Source: Lachnospiraceae bacterium (GTDB taxonomy: Bacteria; Bacillota_A; Clostridia; Lachnospirales; Lachnospiraceae). From it: 64,000 nt of DNA. Positions 54,830-63,506 of this stretch are shown here, piece by piece. The notes below the pieces were generated by a model. It made no database searches and was not told the DNA's origin. It was given only the letters and a program-made list of their open reading frames with translations. Numbering within the stretch: the first letter of the stretch is position 1; each line of letters starts with the position of its first letter. The position numbers and the translations under genes are program-made. The DNA lies in assembly GCA_016287765.1 (NCBI GenBank), contig JAEEWS010000002.1, positions 1 through 64,000 on the forward strand, given 5' to 3'.

Positions 54830-56227
54830 TTAATCTTCAAAAAGGCTCAGATCTATGCCGTTGCCAAGGGCACGATAGCCCATATTATTGGGATGGAGGT
54901 AATCATTTTTGAGATCATCCTTCATGGTATCGGTATGATTTTCATCTCTTATCATCGCATCAAAATCGATGACTCCGTCAAACCCCGAAATCTCGGATCG
55001 GATCCATGCATTTACATCTGTACGGATCTTTTCATGTAATACCGAATAATATGCATTTCCTTTGATGGGGGTAAGAGTTCCTCCGTAAACCTTGATGCCT
55101 TGCTCATGTGCGGCATCGATCATTTTTTTGATACCGGAGATCACCGCATCGGTGGTGGCTTCGGATCTGGCATATCCTATATCGTTAATTCCGATAAAGA
55201 TGATAACGTACCCCACCCCGTCATGTTGGAGCACGTCTCTCTCAAATCTGTCCTTAGCCGGCTGACCGTTTCCACCGTAAATGGAGTTTCCGCCTATGCC
55301 CGAATTAAGCACAGCCACTGTCTGGGTAGCTTCATTGGCATTAAGTCTTTCCGCAAGCACATCGCTCCATCTGTTGTAGGAATTACTTATAACCCCGTAT
55401 CCGTCTGTTATGGAATCTCCGAAGCAGACCACTGCTTTACAGTCCTTGTGGGTATAGACATCCACGTCAGAGAGGAAATACCAGCTTGTGGCCGTCTTGG
55501 CATATAAAAACGCAGCATCCGAAAGATGACTTCCTTCCAGAAGATAATTATAGGATCGGGAAGCTGTATGGCTGGTGATTGTTTCAGGTATCTTACCGAA
55601 TTCCGTGGTGACAGCAAGCATGTCCAGCGCCAGCAGCGTAAAATCTATGGGATCCGATGTGACCGTCTGGCCTGCAGGTATCACCACGCTTTCACTGCCC
55701 GAAAAAGTCAATACCTTATCGGTTTCGGGGAAGATGGCAGAACTTACCTGATTTTTACCGGTTGCTATATGAACTCCTTTTATCTCCAGATCGGATTCTC
55801 CGAACAGGTTTGAAAAAGTGATCCTTATCCTGTCACCTCCGATGGACAAGCGGACCATCTGCCTGTAAGTGTTGTTGGCAAGTCCGGGAGAAGGAGGCAT
55901 CGTGTCTTTATTGGGTGTAAGCTGTGCGCTTGCCCATGTTCCCACCCATTTTTCCGATATGGGCGCCGGAGTGCTGGTGAGTCTGGGTGAAGGCGTCGGA
56001 GTATCTGTAGGCGAAGGCGTAGGTGTCTTCGTGGGCCTGGGTGTATTCGTAGGTCTCGGTGTATTTGTAGGGCTTGGTGTAGCCGACGGTTTTGGTGTAG
56101 GTGTTGCTGTAATGATATAAGGCGTAGGTGTCGGTGCAGGTTCAACGGTTTTTGTTCCGCAGGCTCCAAAGGAGATAAATCCCAATGCCGCAACCGTTAC
56201 AACCATTTTTTTAAGTGTTATCTTCAT
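54830..56227 (-). CDS. Secreted SGNH/GDSL esterase lipoprotein
   Basis: The 465-residue protein has a lipoprotein signal (FISFGACG, Cys23) and a Thr-Pro linker (about 30-88). A jelly-roll-like N-terminal domain (about 93-260; WVGTWASAQLTPN) and an SGNH hydrolase domain (about 264-465) follow. The catalytic Ser272 is in VVCFGDSITDGYG, the oxyanion Gly is in SGIGGNSIYG, Asn348 in IFIGINDIGYA, and Asp442/His445 in NDYLHPN. Such proteins often remove acetyl groups from plant polysaccharides. It lies 51 bases after a CE15 esterase gene with the same lipoprotein plan, so both probably act on the outside of the cell on plant cell-wall material. Confidence 0.85.
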   Translation of the reverse strand: MKITLKKMVVTVAALGFISFGACGTKTVEPAPTPTPYIITATPTPKPSATPSPTNTPRPTNTPRPTKTPTPSPTDTPTPSPRLTSTPAPISEKWVGTWASAQLTPNKDTMPPSPGLANNTYRQMVRLSIGGDRIRITFSNLFGESDLEIKGVHIATGKNQVSSAIFPETDKVLTFSGSESVVIPAGQTVTSDPIDFTLLALDMLAVTTEFGKIPETITSHTASRSYNYLLEGSHLSDAAFLYAKTATSWYFLSDVDVYTHKDCKAVVCFGDSITDGYGVISNSYNRWSDVLAERLNANEATQTVAVLNSGIGGNSIYGGNGQPAKDRFERDVLQHDGVGYVIIFIGINDIGYARSEATTDAVISGIKKMIDAAHEQGIKVYGGTLTPIKGNAYYSVLHEKIRTDVNAWIRSEISGFDGVIDFDAMIRDENHTDTMKDDLKNDYLHPNNMGYRALGNGIDLSLFED

Positions 56228-56278
56228 CCTGATGTCCCTCTTTTTTATAACTTGTATTCCCTAAAAGAAAAGACCCCT

Positions 56279-57814
56279 CTATTCAGTGATCGGACCGTCG
56301 GCGAAAAGACAGGTGGTCAGTTCGTCAAAGTCCGTTTCCACTTCCTTACCGTAAACATAGTGATCCGTAAAGTCCAAAAATCTGACCACATCCTCATCTG
56401 TTACCATATGGCCTGTGGGATGGATATTGAATACCACATTTTCCTCTTCTCCCAAGGCGGTAAATATCTTTTTGGCTTCTTTGTAAGTTTCCCACATGGC
56501 AGGAGGATTGGTCCAGTCCTCATACAGATAAGAGGAGGTTATAAACAGATATCTTCCCTGCCCGGCATACATGGCGGAAAGAAGGTTCTGATCCACAGGT
56601 ATCTTATCTGCTTTTGTGATCTTCTTAAAATTATCGTTAAACCAATGTCCCTCGGCTCCCGACTGGAGACTTGACAAAGGTTCGTTCTGCCCGAACTTGT
56701 GTCTGCTCTCTCCTCCTACGGAAGAAAGGTCATAGACATCGCCTTCGGAAATATATCTGAACATCGCCATACCGCCTGCTCCGGAGCAGGTGGGAACGGA
56801 GACCTTTATCCTTCTGTCAAAGGCTCCTGCCACCGCGGTGGCTTTTCCGTAACGGGACACACCCGTTATTACGGAAACCGTGGGGTCTATACCGTAGATC
56901 TCTCCCATTCCCTGTTCAAGGGCATCAATAACTTTACTGAAACCCCAGCCCCATGCAAGAAGAGCTCCTGTCTGTTCCTTCCAGGAATCACCGTAGGGGT
57001 AGATATTATAGAAAGCTCCCTTTCTCAAGGAATTATCCGTAGCCAGATCGGTGGGATTAAAGGTGATCACCGCATATCCTCTGTCATTGGCATATCCGGT
57101 CTGCTCAAACCATCCCAGAGCAATGATGAAGGGCCATCCCTTTTCCGGTTTTTCGGCCCTGGTCTCATCGGGAACGGAAACAGTAATATTAAAACTTCCT
57201 TTTTTTCCTTCTCTTTCCACAGTTATGGAGGCTCTGTCCGCCTTAGCGTCAAAGGTCAGTTTCTCGCCTTCTCCATCCCTGTAAACTCCGTAAACATAGT
57301 ATTGATAAAGATCAGAGATCTCCTTAAGTCTTTTTTCCCAATCTGTTTCTATCCTGACTTCACTTCCGTCCGCAAACAAAAAAGCATCCGGATACTCTTC
57401 AAAAGAAGGGAGAAGCGAGGCTGAAACCATGCCGCTTCCGTCATTCAGTTTTTTAAGACTTCCCTTTAGTTCTTCCAGCATATCTTCATACTCCTTTGCG
57501 GTACCCTTCTTTTCAATAAGGGCTTCAGCCTTTTTCAGGGCATCAAGAACCACTTCCGGATTTGCATAAGGCTCCAGATTATAGTTTTTTGTTAGATTCA
57601 CATAACCGGCCAGTCTTTCATAAGCCGCATTTTGTGTTTTTGTAGCCTCATCTGCCTGAGTAGGTACGGGTGTGGGTGTATCAACAGGCTTTTCGGTAGG
57701 TGTAGCTGTTACAATATAAGGTGTGGGTGTTGTTTGCTGAACCTTATTCTCTCCGCCGCAGCCCGCAGCTATCCCCAACAAAAGACACAGTAAAAAAATG
57801 TTTTTCCTTTTCAT
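56279..57814 (-). CDS. Secreted CE15-like glucuronoyl esterase lipoprotein
   Basis: The 511-residue protein has a lipoprotein signal (LLLGIAAGCGG, Cys19), a short Thr-Pro linker, a helical spacer (about 60-125) and an alpha/beta-hydrolase domain. The nucleophile is in ITGVSRYGKATAVAGAFD (Ser320). PTCSGAGGMAMFR, GHWFNDNF and the His in HPTGHMVTDED (His469) match carbohydrate esterase family 15, which cuts the ester between lignin and 4-O-methylglucuronic acid of xylan. The GxSxxGK form agrees with CE15. It is the first gene of a pair with the SGNH esterase. Confidence 0.82.
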   Translation of the reverse strand: MKRKNIFLLCLLLGIAAGCGGENKVQQTTPTPYIVTATPTEKPVDTPTPVPTQADEATKTQNAAYERLAGYVNLTKNYNLEPYANPEVVLDALKKAEALIEKKGTAKEYEDMLEELKGSLKKLNDGSGMVSASLLPSFEEYPDAFLFADGSEVRIETDWEKRLKEISDLYQYYVYGVYRDGEGEKLTFDAKADRASITVEREGKKGSFNITVSVPDETRAEKPEKGWPFIIALGWFEQTGYANDRGYAVITFNPTDLATDNSLRKGAFYNIYPYGDSWKEQTGALLAWGWGFSKVIDALEQGMGEIYGIDPTVSVITGVSRYGKATAVAGAFDRRIKVSVPTCSGAGGMAMFRYISEGDVYDLSSVGGESRHKFGQNEPLSSLQSGAEGHWFNDNFKKITKADKIPVDQNLLSAMYAGQGRYLFITSSYLYEDWTNPPAMWETYKEAKKIFTALGEEENVVFNIHPTGHMVTDEDVVRFLDFTDHYVYGKEVETDFDELTTCLFADGPITE

Positions 57815-57940
57815 GGATAACCCCCTTTAAGATACATGACTATTTTTTTACTGTGTTCATTATATTAAATTTTATGTTGTTTTTCTCTCAAAATTTATGA
57901 CGACAAAAAAAGGCAATGATTGATAAGGCTCTTATCCCGA

Positions 57941-58726
57941 CTATGAAAGCAGGATCCTGTCGTTATCCAGGTTCTTTCCTGCGTTTTCACGGAATTTCCT
58001 TAAAAGATCTTCGGTGGTCAGAGTTTTTTTCTCTTCATCCCTGGCATCAAAGATTATATTTCCGTTATCCATCATGATCAACCTGTTTCCGAGCTCAAGA
58101 GCCTGTTGCATATTGTGGGTGATCATTAGACAGGTAAGATGATTTTCCTCAACGATCTTTTTGGTAAGCTCTATAACCTTGTCAGCGGTTGCCGGATCCA
58201 GAGCAGCTGTATGCTCGTCCAAAAGCAGCACTTTAGGTGGATTGTATGTAGCCATGAGAAGCGTAAGAGCCTGACGCTGTCCGCCGGACAGAAGTCCCAC
58301 AGGCTGCTCCAGTCTGTCCTCCAATCCCATTTCCAGAAGTGAAAGCCTCTCTTTAAAAGCCTTCCTTTCTTCCCTGGATATTTTAGAGAACCAGCCCCCT
58401 TTACCTGCCGCCAGTGTCAGATTTTCTTCTATGCTCATTCCCGGAGCACTTCCCAGCATGGGATCCTGGAAAAGCCTTCCTATGTGTCTTGCCCTTCTGT
58501 GATCCGACTGCATGGTTATGTCTTCACCGTCAAGAAGGATCCTTCCCGAATCGGTGACAAAACTTCCTGCTATAGCATTGAACAACGTGGATTTACCTGC
58601 ACCGTTGGAGCCTATGATCGTAATAAAGTCCCCATCGCAGATCTTAAGGGAAAGGTCCTTAATGGCCACTTTTTCGTTAATGGTACCGGGATTAAAGGTT
58701 TTGGAGATATTTAAAAGTTCCAGCAT
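57941..58726 (-). CDS. trpZ: Tryptophan-type ABC transporter ATP-binding protein
   Basis: The 261-residue ATPase has Walker A GSNGAGKST (about 36-44), signature LLSGGQRQALTLLMATY and Walker B VLLLDEHTAALD. It is a close relative of the system 1 ATPase at 45671. It is third in the T-box-controlled trpX-trpY-trpZ operon, starting 1 base after the permease stop. A GATAAG/CTTATC hairpin with a T-run (57905-57935) may end the transcript. Confidence 0.87.
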   Translation of the reverse strand: MLELLNISKTFNPGTINEKVAIKDLSLKICDGDFITIIGSNGAGKSTLFNAIAGSFVTDSGRILLDGEDITMQSDHRRARHIGRLFQDPMLGSAPGMSIEENLTLAAGKGGWFSKISREERKAFKERLSLLEMGLEDRLEQPVGLLSGGQRQALTLLMATYNPPKVLLLDEHTAALDPATADKVIELTKKIVEENHLTCLMITHNMQQALELGNRLIMMDNGNIIFDARDEEKKTLTTEDLLRKFRENAGKNLDNDRILLS

Positions 58727-58727
58727 A

Positions 58728-59639
58728 TCACTTATCCCCCTTTCTCAGATCCATTTTTCTCTTAAGCATGGGATAACGTGACTTGATGTAAGGTCCGGAG
58801 ATCGCCGCGATGACAATAACGGAAGAAACCAGCTTGAGCATTGAAGCAGGCATATTAAATCTCAACGCCACGGTATATACAAAACGGAAGATGCATGCAC
58901 CGAGAACCGCGCCTATTGCTCTTCTGGTCACTTTTCCTTTTCCGAGGAAAGCATTTCCGATAAGAAGCGATGCCAATGCCACTGTCACCATTCCGCTTCC
59001 GATATCTATATTGGCTGATTTCTGAACCTGAGCCAGAAGGCATCCGGAAAGTGCAGTGAAAGCATTTGCCACGCAAAGGCCTACTATGGTGGTGAATGCG
59101 GGATTGATGGACGAAGCTTTTACCATGGCCGGATTATTTCCGGTAGCTCTTATGGCAAGGCCAAGTCTTGTACGTAAAAAGAAGGAAAGGAAGACTATCA
59201 CAAGGATAACAAAGAACAGAGCTATGATAAGTCTGGAATTGTCACCTATAAAAGTACCTTCGAATCTCTTTTTTAGCATTGAAAAAACGGTCTCGGTCTT
59301 ATTAAGATTTACCAGTGATGAATTTTTCATAATGGCAATATTTATGGAATACAAGCCGGTATTTACAATGATACCCGATAAAAGACTGTCTATTCCCATT
59401 TTGGTCTGAAGTACTGAAACCACCAGTCCCGACAGCATTCCTGCCATCATTGCGGCGATTATTGACAAAAACGGATGTCCCGCAAGTGCCACCATGGCCC
59501 CCACAGCCGCTCCCAATGTAAAGCAGCCGTCGGTGGACAGGTCGCACACGTTTAACATGGTATAACTCAGAAACAGAGCCAGCACGGTAAGTGAGCTGAT
59601 GAGTCCGAGTTCCAGTGTTGTCTGAACCAAACTAAGCAT
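58728..59639 (-). CDS. trpY: Tryptophan-type ABC transporter permease
   Basis: The 303-residue BPD_transp_2 permease has about eight to nine helices. NVCDLSTDGCFTLGAAV (about 31-47) and GLAIRATGNNPAMVKASSI (about 170-188) match the permease of system 1. It lies 94 bases after trpX, with a hairpin between. Tryptophan transport is inferred from the Trp T-box that controls the operon. Confidence 0.87.
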   Translation of the reverse strand: MLSLVQTTLELGLISSLTVLALFLSYTMLNVCDLSTDGCFTLGAAVGAMVALAGHPFLSIIAAMMAGMLSGLVVSVLQTKMGIDSLLSGIIVNTGLYSINIAIMKNSSLVNLNKTETVFSMLKKRFEGTFIGDNSRLIIALFFVILVIVFLSFFLRTRLGLAIRATGNNPAMVKASSINPAFTTIVGLCVANAFTALSGCLLAQVQKSANIDIGSGMVTVALASLLIGNAFLGKGKVTRRAIGAVLGACIFRFVYTVALRFNMPASMLKLVSSVIVIAAISGPYIKSRYPMLKRKMDLRKGDK

Positions 59640-59667
59640 TTAAACCCTCCCCGGTCGATCATATATA

Positions 59668-59706
59668 TGCGCGAAAACCATCCGTTATCCACGGATGGCC
59701 TGCGCG
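59668..59706 (-). terminator. Hairpin between trpX and trpY
   Basis: CCATCCGT (59678-59685) pairs with ACGGATGG (59691-59698); a GCGC/GCGC outer pairing is possible. A TTTT tract follows on the minus strand. Partial termination or 3' protection of trpX mRNA is likely. Confidence 0.6.
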
Positions 59707-59733
59707 ACTTGTATATTATAATATAAAACCTTC

Positions 59734-60765
59734 TTAATTAAAAGATTCTGCTGTCTTAATTTCCTGAACCTTTGTGCAAAGAGGAGCAAATTCCTTCTTG
59801 ATGGTCTCATAATCGAAACCAATGGCTGCACATGTTTCGGTGTTAACGGTTGCTGTTCCGTTATCAAAGGTACGAACGGGAACTTCTGCAGGATTCTTCT
59901 TGTTTACAAGGATGTCATTGATCATCTCTGCTGTTTCTACGCCAAGGTTTGCATAATCAACACCGTATCCGAGGAAAGCGCCGTTAAGTGCGAAGGAATC
60001 GGCACCTGTGTAGTGAGGGATCTTGGCAGCCGCCAGCTTTTCATAGATGGAAAGCTCAGCCTGCATTATGGTATTGTCACTGGGTGTGAAGATAGCATCA
60101 ACGTGGTCTGCGATCATTGCATCTGCCGCAAGCATTACTTCCTGAACATTTGTGCCTGTGTGTTCAACGTACTTGATACCCTTCTTTGTAAGATATTCCT
60201 TAGCCTGAGCAATGGCAGTGGTGGAAGCGTCCTGACCTGCATCATAGAGAAGGCCCACAAGATCCGCATCCTTGTCTGCCGCAAAGATAAGATTGAAGAT
60301 AGCGCCTGTATCAAGGTAATCGGATGTTCCTGTAACATTTGCGCCGGGCTTCTCAAGGGAATCAACAATACCTGTTGCAAGAGGATCCGAAACAGCCGCA
60401 AATACTACGGGGATCTTATTATCTTCTGTAGCACCCTGCATGGTCATTGCGACGGGTGTTGCCACACCTACCATCAGATCCACCTTCTGAGCGATAAAGT
60501 TCTGAATGATCTGATTCATTACATTAGAATCTGCATTGCAGTTCTGATAAAGGATCTCAAACTTGAGATTGTCATTTTCATAGGACTTAAGAGTATTTTG
60601 GATGTTCTCCACGATCTGGTTCAGGGAAGCATCATCAACATAGTTGCAGATACCGACCTTATAGGTCACTGCGGTATCTCCCTTGTCTTTTCCGCATGCT
60701 GCGAGGCTGAGCACCATTGCAAGTGCCATAAACATTGTTACGATCCTTTTCATTGTTCTTTTCAT
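59734..60765 (-). CDS. trpX: Tryptophan-type ABC transporter substrate-binding lipoprotein
   Basis: The 343-residue protein has a lipoprotein signal (FMALAMVLSLAACGKD, Cys24) and the ABC_sub_bind fold (LVGLLYDAGQDAST, about 185; AIFTPSDNTIMQAE, about 230; GADSFALNGAFLGYGVDY, about 255-272). AAGGAG lies before the ATG. It directly follows a T-box leader with a UGG specifier, which makes tryptophan the expected ligand, as for TrpX of other Firmicutes. Confidence 0.88.
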   Translation of the reverse strand: MKRTMKRIVTMFMALAMVLSLAACGKDKGDTAVTYKVGICNYVDDASLNQIVENIQNTLKSYENDNLKFEILYQNCNADSNVMNQIIQNFIAQKVDLMVGVATPVAMTMQGATEDNKIPVVFAAVSDPLATGIVDSLEKPGANVTGTSDYLDTGAIFNLIFAADKDADLVGLLYDAGQDASTTAIAQAKEYLTKKGIKYVEHTGTNVQEVMLAADAMIADHVDAIFTPSDNTIMQAELSIYEKLAAAKIPHYTGADSFALNGAFLGYGVDYANLGVETAEMINDILVNKKNPAEVPVRTFDNGTATVNTETCAAIGFDYETIKKEFAPLCTKVQEIKTAESFN

Positions 60766-60807
60766 TTTCTTTTCTCCTTGTCAAATAATGTTTTGCTCCG
60801 GGACAAG

Positions 60808-61098
60808 AATTAAAAAAACCTGTCCTAAGCAGTTACTTCTGCTGGGACAGGTTTGAAAAATCAATTTCCTGCGGTGCCACCCGGCTTGGTGTGTTAAACA
60901 CATCCTCTCAAACGTACTCAACCTGATGAAAGTCTTTATACGTTGCTGTTTTTAACGAAGTGTCGTCTCCGTCTTACCTACCTTACGGTTCGGTTCGCCC
61001 TCGGAAGCCCATTCATCATCATCCTTGCTGTCGCATTCACACCATCTGCGACTCTCTGAAAGTAGGTTTAATGACTACTTACTCTTCTTCAACGGTTT
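60808..61098 (-). ncRNA. Tryptophan-specific T-box leader
   Basis: On the minus strand the antiterminator T-box core GGGTGGCACCGCAGG lies at 60868-60882. The terminator AACCTGTCC...GGACAGGTT with TTTTTTT ends at about 60812. Stem I shows AGAGAGT, the GGTGTGAATGCGAC apical region, and GAATGGGCTTCCGAGG. The codon in that specifier position is UGG (61009-61011), so uncharged tRNA-Trp should bind and allow read-through into trpXYZ. Confidence 0.93.
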
Positions 61099-61104
61099 TG
61101 CCAT

Positions 61105-61133
61105 ACTTTAGCATAGCAACGTGATATTGTCAA
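61105..61133 (-). promoter_or_regulatory. Promoter of the T-box-trpXYZ operon
   Basis: TTGACA (61128-61133), 17 bases, TAAAGT (61105-61110) on the minus strand, just past the end of the glycosyltransferase gene. Confidence 0.82.
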
Positions 61134-61149
61134 GAGGGATTTTTTAAAA

Positions 61150-62124
61150 TTATTTTCCCCTTGCAAAAACCACTCTGAAACAATTTATTATAAGTTCTGC
61201 CTCAAATGCCAGATAGTGCCCTGTATTCCTAAGCCTGAAGGGTATATGCTTAACCTTTTTTATATCCCGCAGGCCTTCAAAGATTGCCTTTAGATAGACT
61301 CCGGTAAGTCCGTGTTTCAAAAAGAAAAGGGATTTTATCAGGATGCCGGTCAAAATAAAGGGCAGATCAATTATATGCATGAGAAAAGGCATGTTCTTGT
61401 AATTCAGCCATACCAGATTTCTGGTTCCCAGCCTGGTTTTAAATTCATTGTATTTTTTTCCGCTCCTGTTTGCTGTCCCGCTGCCGTAATGGATCACTGT
61501 GGCGTCGGGCACGTAAACGTTTCTGTATCCCAAAAGCCTTGCCCTGATCCCCAGATCCAGGTCTTCCCTGTAGGCAAAAAAAGCTTCATCCAAAAGGCCG
61601 GTCTCGTTAAGCAGTACTTTTCTGTACATGCAGGCGCCTCCGCAGGGTGCAGTGATCCGCGCCTTTTTGCCGTAATCTGCGGCAGGTTTTCTGTTTCCTC
61701 TCTGGAAGGCAAGTCCGAAAACGGTATATAGATCTCCGGCATCATCCACAAGGGAATTGTCGGAATACATGAGCATCTTTGCAGAAGCTCCGAAGACCCT
61801 ATCATCATCGTCCAGCGCTCTGCAAAGGGCTTCGATGAATCCGGGCAGAACTTCCGTATCGTTGTTGAGCAAAAGGACATACTCTCCTTCCGCAGCTCTT
61901 AACCCCTGGTTTACCGCCGGAGCAAATCCCAGGTTCACAGGGTTTTGGATAAGCCTTACTTTAGGGAACTCCGCTCTTATATACTCCGGAGAGCCATCCT
62001 TTGACCCGTTGTCGATAACTATGACCTCCGTATCATCAAAAGAAACCCCGGCCAAAGAGCCGAGGCATTTTTCAAGGAAATGTTTTCCGTCCATATTCGG
62101 GATAACAACGGATACTTTTTTCAT
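61150..62124 (-). CDS. Family 2 glycosyltransferase
   Basis: The 324-residue protein has a GT2 domain: VSVVIPNMDGKHFLEKCLGSL, VIVIDNGSKDGS, LLLNNDTEVLPGF (metal-binding Asp-Thr-Glu in place of DxD), GACMYRKVLL and AYREDLDLGIRARLLGYR. Two hydrophobic C-terminal stretches (about 245-285) suggest membrane association. The pattern is of rhamnosyl/galactosyl transferases of the WbbL group. It abuts the CDP-glycerol transferase-like gene (adjacent stop and start), so both work on the same surface polymer. Donor sugar unknown. Confidence 0.87.
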   Translation of the reverse strand: MKKVSVVIPNMDGKHFLEKCLGSLAGVSFDDTEVIVIDNGSKDGSPEYIRAEFPKVRLIQNPVNLGFAPAVNQGLRAAEGEYVLLLNNDTEVLPGFIEALCRALDDDDRVFGASAKMLMYSDNSLVDDAGDLYTVFGLAFQRGNRKPAADYGKKARITAPCGGACMYRKVLLNETGLLDEAFFAYREDLDLGIRARLLGYRNVYVPDATVIHYGSGTANRSGKKYNEFKTRLGTRNLVWLNYKNMPFLMHIIDLPFILTGILIKSLFFLKHGLTGVYLKAIFEGLRDIKKVKHIPFRLRNTGHYLAFEAELIINCFRVVFARGK

Positions 62125-63261
62125 TTACAGTTTCAAAACCTCCATGATCCTTTTTGCGGAATCACTGTCCTTAAAGGCATAGGCTCTGTCCATAAACTCC
62201 GTCTGTTTTGAAAGGTCGGGACGAGCCATATCCGATGAAAGCTTCAGGATCTCGTCTCCCAGACTGTCGATCCTCTTAAATACAGGGCCGGGAACGAAGC
62301 TTTCATAGTCCTCATAAAAGCCTCTTTCTTCCTCTCTGTAATAGTCCAGATCCGGCGCGTAGAAAAGTATTGGGCGTTTTAACACCGCAAAGTCATAGCA
62401 TATGGAGGAATAGTCCGTAACCAGAACATCGGCTCTTTTCATGATGTAATTCAGATTATCATGTCCCGAAACATCCGCACAGTTTCCGAACAAAAAATAT
62501 TCGGACCTGCCTTTAAGTTCCCGGGAAACATGAGGATGGAGTCTCAAAAGCACCTGGATCTTCCTGTTTTTATTCTGAAGTTTCCTTAAAAGTGTTCTTA
62601 TCTCGTAATAGGGTGCTTCTCCGGGCACGTTTTCCCTGAAGGTGGTTGCAAAGAGCACCGTAAACTTGTCCTTGTCGCGGATGTCCTCTCCCTCGGCGGC
62701 TGCCCTGAACAGCTCGTCGCTTCTTGGACTTCCGGTAACGAAAACCCTGTCTTCGGGCAATCCGAAACAGCCCTTATATATCTGTTTGGTATATTCCGAT
62801 GCCACAAAGAGATGAGTGATCTTAGAATCGCAGATCTGTTCCAGTTCCTTTAATCTTCCGGTAGTGGTGTCCAGACCGAATCTCTTAAGGGTGCCTGTAC
62901 CATGCCAGAGCATTGCGATCTGTACATTTTTTTGCAGATTGCAATAGGCCATGGGAAGAAAAGTATCATCCAGAAATACAGTGCCGCAAGAAGCCATTTG
63001 AAAGCTTTTGATCACAAAAAACCTGAATGCGCCAAAGATATTCTTTCCGAAGTGCTTGTGTACGCTTTTAAGGACATAGGTCCTGTAGCCCTTTTCTTTT
63101 ACCGCCTGTTGCATTACACCGCAGTTTCCGGAAGGACCGCTGTCATTGTTCATCACAAAGAAGACCTTTTTCCTGTTTGCCTTAAAACAGCTTCTTAAAT
63201 TAAAAAAAGCCGCGAACAGACGATAGCCCTTTATTTTCTTTTCTAAGCTCTGATTATCCAT
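62125..63261 (-). CDS. CDP-glycerol glycerophosphotransferase-like protein (TagB/TagF family)
   Basis: The 378-residue protein has the Glyphos_transf pattern: MLWHGTGTLKRFGLDT (catalytic His), FVASEYTKQIYKGCFG, VFVTGSPRSDELF, LLRLHPHVSRE, and DVLVTDYSSICYDFAVLKRPILFY. These enzymes add glycerol- or ribitol-phosphate to teichoic-acid-like polymers. I choose ATG 63261: it stands 1 base after the stop of the 56-residue gene upstream (TAACATG), and no good ribosome site supports the longer frame starting at 63315. The next gene, a GT2, follows without a gap. Confidence 0.87.
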   Translation of the reverse strand: MDNQSLEKKIKGYRLFAAFFNLRSCFKANRKKVFFVMNNDSGPSGNCGVMQQAVKEKGYRTYVLKSVHKHFGKNIFGAFRFFVIKSFQMASCGTVFLDDTFLPMAYCNLQKNVQIAMLWHGTGTLKRFGLDTTTGRLKELEQICDSKITHLFVASEYTKQIYKGCFGLPEDRVFVTGSPRSDELFRAAAEGEDIRDKDKFTVLFATTFRENVPGEAPYYEIRTLLRKLQNKNRKIQVLLRLHPHVSRELKGRSEYFLFGNCADVSGHDNLNYIMKRADVLVTDYSSICYDFAVLKRPILFYAPDLDYYREEERGFYEDYESFVPGPVFKRIDSLGDEILKLSSDMARPDLSKQTEFMDRAYAFKDSDSAKRIMEVLKL

Positions 63262-63262
63262 G

Positions 63263-63433
63263 TTAAATATTATACTTGAGATAAACCAGTACCCATACCT
63301 TCTTATCTGTGTCATAGCTGATGCTGACGATCATTTCAACAGGTATGCTCTGGTTGTTAAGATAGGTGGTCAGCTTATCGATATACTTAAATTCCAGGAA
63401 TGTATATTTGGTAGGTAAAGCATTGTGTTCCAT
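63263..63433 (-). CDS. Small conserved-looking protein coupled to the CDP-glycerol transferase
   Basis: A 56-residue protein from ATG 63433, with AGGAGAGG 6 bases before it, an excellent site. It is mixed alpha/beta in look, rich in Tyr, Lys and Thr, ending VWVLVYLKYNI, with no signal peptide or membrane helix. Its stop sits 1 base before the transferase ATG, so it probably drives that gene's translation. I do not recognise the family. A hairpin with ATTGG/CCAAT arms (63460-63485) lies just upstream. Confidence 0.65.
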   Translation of the reverse strand: MEHNALPTKYTFLEFKYIDKLTTYLNNQSIPVEMIVSISYDTDKKVWVLVYLKYNI

Positions 63434-63506
63434 AAATTTCCTCTCCTCTTTTCCCACTTATTGGTATGGTTTAATATACCCCAATAATTCAAAAAAGTCT
63501 TTATCA

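Noticed and set aside
55869..56120. Plus-strand Val-Gly-rich frame in the SGNH esterase
   Set aside because: Same reason: complement of the Thr-Pro linker codons.
60841..61080. tRNA-like pairings
   Set aside because: They belong to the T-box leader; no CCA-acceptor or cloverleaf is formed.
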